Shown here piece after piece: positions 58,500 through 64,000 of a stretch of 64,000 nt of DNA. The translations under genes were made by a program, and so were the position numbers. This DNA is from Hydnum rufescens UP504 (Eukaryota > Basidiomycota > Agaricomycetes > Cantharellales > Hydnaceae). Within the stretch, counting starts at the first letter, position 1, and each line of letters begins with the position of its first letter. Below the pieces are notes generated by a model that saw only the letters and a program-made list of their open reading frames with translations, made no database searches and was not told where the DNA came from. The DNA is taken from contig MU128912.1 in the NCBI GenBank assembly GCA_014904985.1, forward strand, positions 281,368-345,367, in the 5' to 3' direction.

Positions 58500-59575
58500 T
58501 TGAACAGACTCGGAACTAACCGAGTCATTTGTGGACCATGTTCCTGCTATGCTGCAGGACTAGAGAACGTAAACCACGCGAGAACAGAGATCCCGTATGG
58601 CTTCGCGCAGTCCACTTGGCCCTTGGCCAACATTATTCTCAAACCATTCAATAATAGGTCCTTGAGGAAGACGAGACAACGCATCTAATAGGGCCGGATC
58701 AACCAACAATGTATGCTCTGACGCTTAGAAACGAGCTCAGGCCACCCAAATTTATCTTTTCTTGAAGATACACCACGGATGTTATTGTTGATACTGCAGC
58801 ACGCATCGAAGCGGATGCTCTCCGTGATATAGTACGAGAAACGGAAAAGTAAGCTGCCAAGTTAACCACTTATCCTTTACCCCTCCCTGATTCCACATGT
58901 ATACAAACAGCAAGATGGTGAATATCACAGATCCCCAGCCATTCTTATTCCGTGACCCTTTCTCTCCAATGCACGATATGGTCGAAGACCGCGGTCCCGA
59001 ATATCCCCCTTCCCTAACAGAGACAAGCACCACACCATGCGCTCCCTCAGCACCCCCTCCCACTCGTGCCCCCTCACCTACGCACTCTCCCCTCAGAACA
59101 AGACGACGGTCGCATGGATACTACAACCACGAGGGAAGATCCACCTCCTCCAGCCGATCCATGTCATCATCCTCATCTAGGGAATTATCCGATGAGGAAG
59201 ACGACTCCTACCGTCCCGCGCTCCCCCGTGACCCCATACTAAAAGTCAGACTCATTCCAGTGCCGAGAAGTGCGTGGCGTAAAGGGCCAAACGGGTCAGA
59301 CAGCCAGGACCCCGCTAAGCTGACAAGCGGTGCTGAGAATGGAATCGTAAGGCCCAGAGGCACACCGGTAGTCCATACACTCTCCAAGGAGGATCATGAT
59401 TCCGTGAGTCAAATTTTCACATTGTATTGACATGTCTTCGCCCCGATACAATGGACCCATCCTTCCGGCTGAATTTCTACTCCAGATCATGACAATATCA
59501 GATTCTCTCCGAGTGGCTCTTCAACACGATTTCCGCATCACAGAGTCTCCCAAGGTCGTTCGGATGTGGGACTGA
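58500..59575 (+). CDS. LAMTOR1/Meh1-like protein (candidate)
   Basis: Exons can be joined as VICGPCSCYAAGLEN, VLEEDETTHLIGPDQPTI, YTTDVIVDTAARIEADALRD IVRETENKMVNITDPQPFLF. A Pro/Ser/Arg-rich insertion (SMSSSSSRELSDEEDDSYRP) follows, then DPILKVRLIPVPRSAWRKG, TPVVHTLSKEDHDS, and after a last intron TISDSLRVALQHDFRITESP KVVRMWD (stop 59573-59575). An N-terminal Cys cluster, an acidic 'E-E-D-E-T-x-x-L' segment and the helix A-R-x-E-A-x-A-L-R-x-I-V-x-x-T-E resemble the lipid-anchored Ragulator/EGO subunit LAMTOR1/Meh1, which holds TORC1 regulators on the vacuole. The expected Met-Gly-Cys start was not found; the ATG at 58500 is a fallback. The family call is an inference. Confidence 0.4.
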
Positions 59576-60153
59576 AGACTTCCTGACTATCTTTATCTTG
59601 TATCGCTCTCTGCCGTGACCGCCTGTTTTGACTCAGTCCTTCCCTTCGCTCTATTCGTGGCATATTTTCTCTTGTTTCAAATCTTGGTGGGCACCCTCAT
59701 TTTGCCTGGTAATGGATTTAACGTACCAAAAGTCGCTATACACTAGTATTCTTCGGTGTCACAAAATTCACAATATGATCGCCCCCCTCGTTCGCCAATG
59801 CTGTGCTTATCGATTCCATTGCGTTCTAGGATTAGGTTCTTTTCCATGTCTGACATTGGAATTCTAACAAATCTGCCGACCCAGAGTCATCGTCCATTCA
59901 CGATGACTTGGTATCGGACTATCGTTTGCGTGCACGATACAGATGGGATGACCGATGTATCGTTCTGGCCTGGCGATTGGTATTGCTCGCCAAAGTATTT
60001 TTAAGCGCGAGCCCGCTGGTTGCATTGCTTGGACCCCCCTCCTGGTGTGGAAGGCCATTCGAGGTATTGAAATGATTTACAACAGTACAGTCCACGATGG
60101 GAGACAAGGCTCTTTCTCCGGCTCAAGGAACCCCATGCTGAGTCCCAGCATTA
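59576..60153. other. Unassigned interval
   Basis: Convergent 3' ends. No conserved frame seen. Its right end (about 60100-60150) continues similarity to the region after the second DUF3237 copy, so the duplicated unit extends past the stop codons. Confidence 0.4.
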
Positions 60154-60938
60154 TCAACGCTGGTCAGTGCCTGACGCTGAAAAAAATGAACATACCAATG
60201 CATCTATTGGCGCCCATTGCTGAGCAACGCCCACATGTCCAGAGAATTTGCCGGGAGCAATGAACATGACATCGTTTAGGAACGAATAGTCTTCCGAATC
60301 AGTCTCGACAACCCTAGATAAAATAACAAACGCCCTCATGAGTTGGATCTTCCCCTCACACTCTCGAAGCCGGGCAACGTTGCGCCACATTCGGCTCTAA
60401 AGCCAGGGGGCGAGACTCACGTTCGACCCTCGTTGGATTTCCCCGACACTCCAAATCCAGTTAATCGTACATACGCGTATTTCTTGTCTTTAACAAAGTG
60501 GACGTTATAGGAAACGTCTGCACCACGCGATCCATTTATCGAGCTCTCGGGGGCAGGAGGAATAGAAGCGATCGTGAGCGTACGCACCCAGACTGAGCAC
60601 TCCAAATTTATCAATCGTTCCCCACTGATAGCATTTTGTCAGATAATCGTCCGCATGTCCGCGTGTTGTACTAGATCGTGTCGTACCTCTGCTCCAAGGC
60701 CGGGAACTACGTTGGCGATTAGCACTCCGTCGGGAGTAGTCCAGTTACCCCTAGGCCCATGAAAATTACGCGTAAGTCAAGGTTGCAGAAGATCCTAATG
60801 GTCTGGATTGTTCTCCTACCCAATAATAGCGACGTTGAGACGAGTATAGCTAGGTGTTTTGATCAAGAATTGTTTGGGGAAATCAACGACAAGGCTGGCG
60901 GTAAAGACATGCTGCAACCGCGGCTGATGTGCAGCCAT
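60154..60938 (-). CDS. DUF3237-family protein, copy A
   Basis: It starts MAAHQPRLQHVFTASLVVDF (60936-60938), then PKQFLIKTPSYTRLNVAIIG, intron, GNWTTPDGVLIANVVPGLGA, intron, FGVLSLDVSYNVHFVKDKKY, AYVRLTGFGVSGKSNEGR, intron, VVETDSEDYSFLNDVMFIAP and GKFSGHVGVAQQWAPIDAL. A last intron leads to a short exon with the stop at 60154-60156. The HVFT start, P-D-G strand, Y-V-R-x-x-G strand and D-Y-x-F-L-N-D-V-x-F-I-A-x-G motif match DUF3237 (a small beta-barrel family of unknown function). About 150 residues, no signal peptide. Copy B next to it has the same exon layout. Confidence 0.75.
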
Positions 60939-61757
60939 GATGGAGCATATCCCCCACGAGGCAGCGGAAAGGACAGCAAAAGGAGAGAGACTGCGAAACA
61001 TGATGACAAAACTAAAAATTGGGGAAGTATGCTTGTAGACGGGGTATAATTCGGCGGGGAATAAAGGCCGGGGTGTGTAAGACAGAATCAAACGGGGCAG
61101 GTGGCATCCGAATTGACTCGGGGAGGTCGAGGACCCATGGGGGTGACACGGTACCGGCGGTACCGGTAATTTGAAAAACATAGGTCTAAATTCCGCGATT
61201 TTGAGTGCAAAATAGGCTTCAAACATCGTAAAAATCCAACAAAACTGCCTGCAGCTGATGCGAAACAGAAGCTCTTGCATTCTGATGCACCGTATACTTA
61301 AGACACATATCACGCAGGAGATTTGAGGTCAACGTCTCGTCACTGCTAGTTCCATATTACCTTTCATGGTCCCTGAAGGCTGTGTTGGGTTACCACAATT
61401 CACTTAGGTCCTGGAGGTCAGCAACCAAACGCTGGGAGTTTCTTGGCATGGATTGTAGATGAAATTAATAGGAGGAACAAAAACCCGATTACGGTATAGA
61501 GCTGGGAGCGGCGGACGGCCTAGAATCTGCGTCAATGGATGAGGGGCAGGATTCTGCTGCTGGAAGCATGAAATTACGGGGATGGGGATACGGTCCGTTT
61601 TGATAGGAGCCCTCCAAGCAGCGGAAGTTCATTATCCACCACATACATCTTTTATCAATATAGGCTACGACCAATGCACTGCGATTCTCAGGAAGGAATT
61701 AGGCTCTCTCTCCTTTCGGAGTTCCAAAAGAGGCCCCCTGATAAGCAATCAGTATTA
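60939..61757. other. Spacer between the two DUF3237 copies
   Basis: Holds the promoter of copy A. A short palindromic GGTACCGGCGGTACCGG lies near 61150. No further gene seen. Confidence 0.5.
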
Positions 61758-62526
61758 TCAACACTGGTAAGTGACTACTGCGATGCCGAAAAAATATAGA
61801 GCCACACACCAATGCATCTACTGCCGCCCATTGTGGAGCAACAATGACATTTCCGGAGAACTTGCCGGGAGCGATGAACGTGACATCGTTGAGGAACGAG
61901 TAGTGTTCCGAATCGGTCTCGAGGACTCTAGTTTCCCACATGCGATAACAAGTGCCGTTATGGTGAGATTTGATCCTTCCCGCTTTCGAAGCAGGGCGAT
62001 GCAGCCAAGGAAACTCACGTTCGACCATCGTTAAATTTTCCTGACACTCCGAATCCAGTTAATCGTACATACGCGTATTTCCTGTCTTTGACAAACTGGA
62101 CGTTATAGTAGGCATCTGCACCGGCCGATCCATTGATAAAGTTCAGGGGCAGAAGAAATGGGAGACACAATCATGAATGGGCGCACCCAGACTTAGCACT
62201 CCAAATTCATCAATCGTCCCCCACTTGTAACATGTCAGATAATCGCTTACAAGTCATACTAGACCGTATCATACCTCTGCTCCAAGACCGGGAACCACTT
62301 GGGCTATCAGCGCACCGTCTGGGGTCGTCCAATTCCCCCTAGGCAGACCAATCAAAATTACGCGTAATGACAATCAACGTTACGGATGCACTGGATTGTT
62401 TTCCTACCCAACGATGGTGAGGTTGACACGGGTGTGCCGAGGGGTCCTGATGAAGAATTGTTTGGAAAAATCCACGAGAAGGCTGGTCGTGAAGACATGC
62501 TGAAGCTGCGGCTGATGTCCTGCCAT
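61758..62526 (-). CDS. DUF3237-family protein, copy B
   Basis: Tandem paralogue of the gene at 60154-60938, with start codons 1,588 bp apart. It starts MAGHQPQLQHVFTTSLLVDF, SKQFFIRTPRHTRVNLTIVG, intron, GNWTTPDGALIAQVVPGLGA, intron, EFGVLSLDAYYNVQFVKDRK, YAYVRLTGFGVSGKFNDGR, intron, VLETDSEHYSFLNDVTFIAP, GKFSGNVIVAPQWAAVDAL. The same last intron gives a stop at 61758-61760. Every intron falls at the same place as in copy A, and introns are also visibly similar, so the duplication is fairly recent. No lesion seen. Confidence 0.75.
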
Positions 62527-63731
62527 TACAGAGCGAATCCCGTAAGAGAGAGCGTTAAAGAAGGCGAATATGTAGAGACTGGGAAGCATGACGAGTGACA
62601 AAGCTGAGGGCCCCAGTTACCTTGCACTTATATGCACGACTGAGGGAATCACAGCACAGGACAAATGACTCCAAACGTGAATGTGGATTTTGTGATGACA
62701 AAGGGGCGAGGTCGGCGCAATCAGGCCGAAAATTATTTCGAAATAGAAACGAAGGGCCATAGGAATACAGTAGTTAGCGCGGGGGTGAACAGCCTTCGGA
62801 CATGAGGCCAAGCTAGCGAGTCTGTTACGTTCGATCGTCTGGCGGGTTCATTTGAACTAGCGGGTGTGTGTGAGAGGCTGCGGAGCAATTGCTTCACCAG
62901 TCTCGCTGCGTGAGGCAGCAGATCTGACTGTGCGGGTATCTGGGATCACTTGCTGCCTTCACGACTAAGCTAGTGGTGAGTTCGGGTTGGGGGGGGGAGA
63001 GAGACTTCAAGTACTACCGCGGTCTAGACGATGCGAACGTCCCAGTCGTCGAATCGCTCGGCCACAGGAAGAAAACACGGCACCGGCCGGCCCGCTCACT
63101 CCCCTCTTCGCTAGTCACTCCTCTGCGCCGTCGTTCCTTGGGACTCAGAGGAATATATCTTTTCAGTGACAGTGAGCTCCGAGAGGTGTATATCATGTGA
63201 CCCATTCAAAAACTACTCAGGCAACTCGAGCTCTGTGATCCTTCATCCAAGTCTTTTTCCCATGTCCTTCCCAACTAATCCTCAGAGGTCTTTATGTGTT
63301 TATTCTCTATTCTCGGTTGCCAATTTTGGTGCAAATCTACATTGTTGCCTGTCGTTGCAACTTTATTTATGGTGGCATCAACGATTTAGGAGAAAGCACA
63401 AGAGAACTGTTGAACAGTGTCACACGGTGACACAGCCTTCGATATTAATTATTTGGTGCCAAGATTATCGAAGGATGGCCCACAAGCACCCTACGGAGGC
63501 ATATCTTAGATTACATGTGGGACTTGCAGGTCTAGGTTACCCCAAAGGAGAATAAAATGTGTTCTGAGCAATGCTTTGGATTGCTCAACTTGCTTCATAA
63601 GTTTTGAGCTCGGAAGACCTTTTCCCCTTGCCGCGCAGGAAAGATACGTCCGAACCGAATAAACGATGAACGACAAAGTCGGACAATCTGGACTTACAAC
63701 AAGCAACAGATCATTCAGCCTCGGGAACGGT
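62527..63731. other. Unassigned interval near the right edge
   Basis: No conserved coding signal on either strand; a 129-codon plus frame at 63166-63555 has no recognisable features. Confidence 0.45.
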
Positions 63732-64000
63732 CTATGGTGCACTATCGCTCCCCCTGCCTCCACCGGACGGCCTCCCGAAATAATCATATTTGAGACTCGA
63801 AATCGTGCTGACCGGACTATCATGATGAATGTCGTCCATGCCGAAAAGTGGATTACGAATAGGGGGATCCGCTGCAAAAGGGGCTGTAGGGGGGATCGAA
63901 GCGGACTCCTCCGGCGTGTTCCCTGTAGGCTCATAAAGCGTCTCAAGTCTTTTGAGGCGCGGAGGGTGGGATGTGTTTGAAGGGGCTTCTAGGCGCGGAT
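63732..64000 (-). CDS. 3' end of an unidentified gene, runs off right edge
   Basis: The minus strand entering from the edge reads LKRLETLYEPTGNTPEESAS, IPPTAPFAADPPIRNPLFGM, DDIHHDSPVSTISSLKYDYF, GRPSGGGRGSDSAP with a stop at 63732-63734. The composition (Pro, Asp, Ser, Gly) fits a disordered C-terminus of a larger protein. The family cannot be told from this part. Confidence 0.45.
   Translation of the reverse strand, partial: PRLEAPSNTSHPPRLKRLETLYEPTGNTPEESASIPPTAPFAADPPIRNPLFGMDDIHHDSPVSTISSLKYDYFGRPSGGGRGSDSAP

Noticed and set aside
59628..60058. Possible third DUF3237 copy
   Set aside because: Similarity ends soon after the stop of copy A; none of the family motifs occur here.
1..64000. 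CRISPR arrays, rRNA operons, integrases or phage genes
   Set aside because: No regularly spaced repeats or such genes were seen; the DNA is eukaryotic.

Overview
The window reads as nuclear DNA of a basidiomycete fungus, most likely an agaricomycete. The genes are split by many short introns (about 45-65 nt, GT...AG, occasional TACTAA-like branch sites), spacing between genes is tight, and proteins such as Opy2, Sla1, Dicer, a Sec7-type ARF-GEF, Tim9, Caf16 and a heme-thiolate peroxidase are typical fungal families. A Rhizoctonia/Ceratobasidium-like source is a guess from the mix of families, not something the sequence proves. No tRNA, rRNA, CRISPR array or bacterial feature was seen. Exon joins below were inferred by eye from frame, splice signals and family conservation, so individual boundaries may be off.

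Left part (1-20 kb): the 5' part of a MATH-like gene runs off the left edge, followed by VPS60/CHMP5 (+). About 3.3 kb of non-coding DNA with a MITE-like inverted repeat comes next, then a many-exon aldehyde dehydrogenase (-), a gene-poor stretch with a diverged tandem duplication, and a heme-thiolate (chloroperoxidase-like) peroxidase (+). A young Ty1/Copia element lies at 11.3-15.8 kb (5-bp target duplication, 205-bp LTRs differing at one base, pol broken by one frameshift and one nonsense codon). An acyl-CoA synthetase (+) follows.

Central part (20-51.5 kb) is dense housekeeping DNA: OPY2 (+), CAF16 (-), a HERP/Usa1-like UBL membrane protein (-), NUP50/Nup2 (-) head to head with an RS-rich nuclear protein (+), a Dicer-like gene (-) whose helicase motifs look degenerate while both RNase III centres are intact, SEC7/BIG ARF-GEF (+), SLA1 (+), TIM9 (-), and a large unknown protein with an N-terminal PIP-box-like motif (+). 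Several pairs share very short divergent promoters (NUP50/RS, TIM9/PIP protein, Dicer/SEC7).

Right part (51.5-64 kb) is sparser and more accessory: a small secreted DPBB/expansin-like protein (-), a doubtful gene (-), an intronless nuclease-like small protein preceded by a perfect hairpin (+), a DHHC palmitoyltransferase with inactivating lesions at its active site (-), a LAMTOR1/Meh1-like candidate (+), two tandem DUF3237 genes (-), and the 3' end of an unidentified gene (-) at the right edge.

The most unusual features are the Dicer with a worn-out helicase, the broken DHHC gene, the Copia primer-binding site that matches an isoleucine tRNA anticodon arm, and the hairpin plus nuclease-like ORF at 55.3-56.0 kb.
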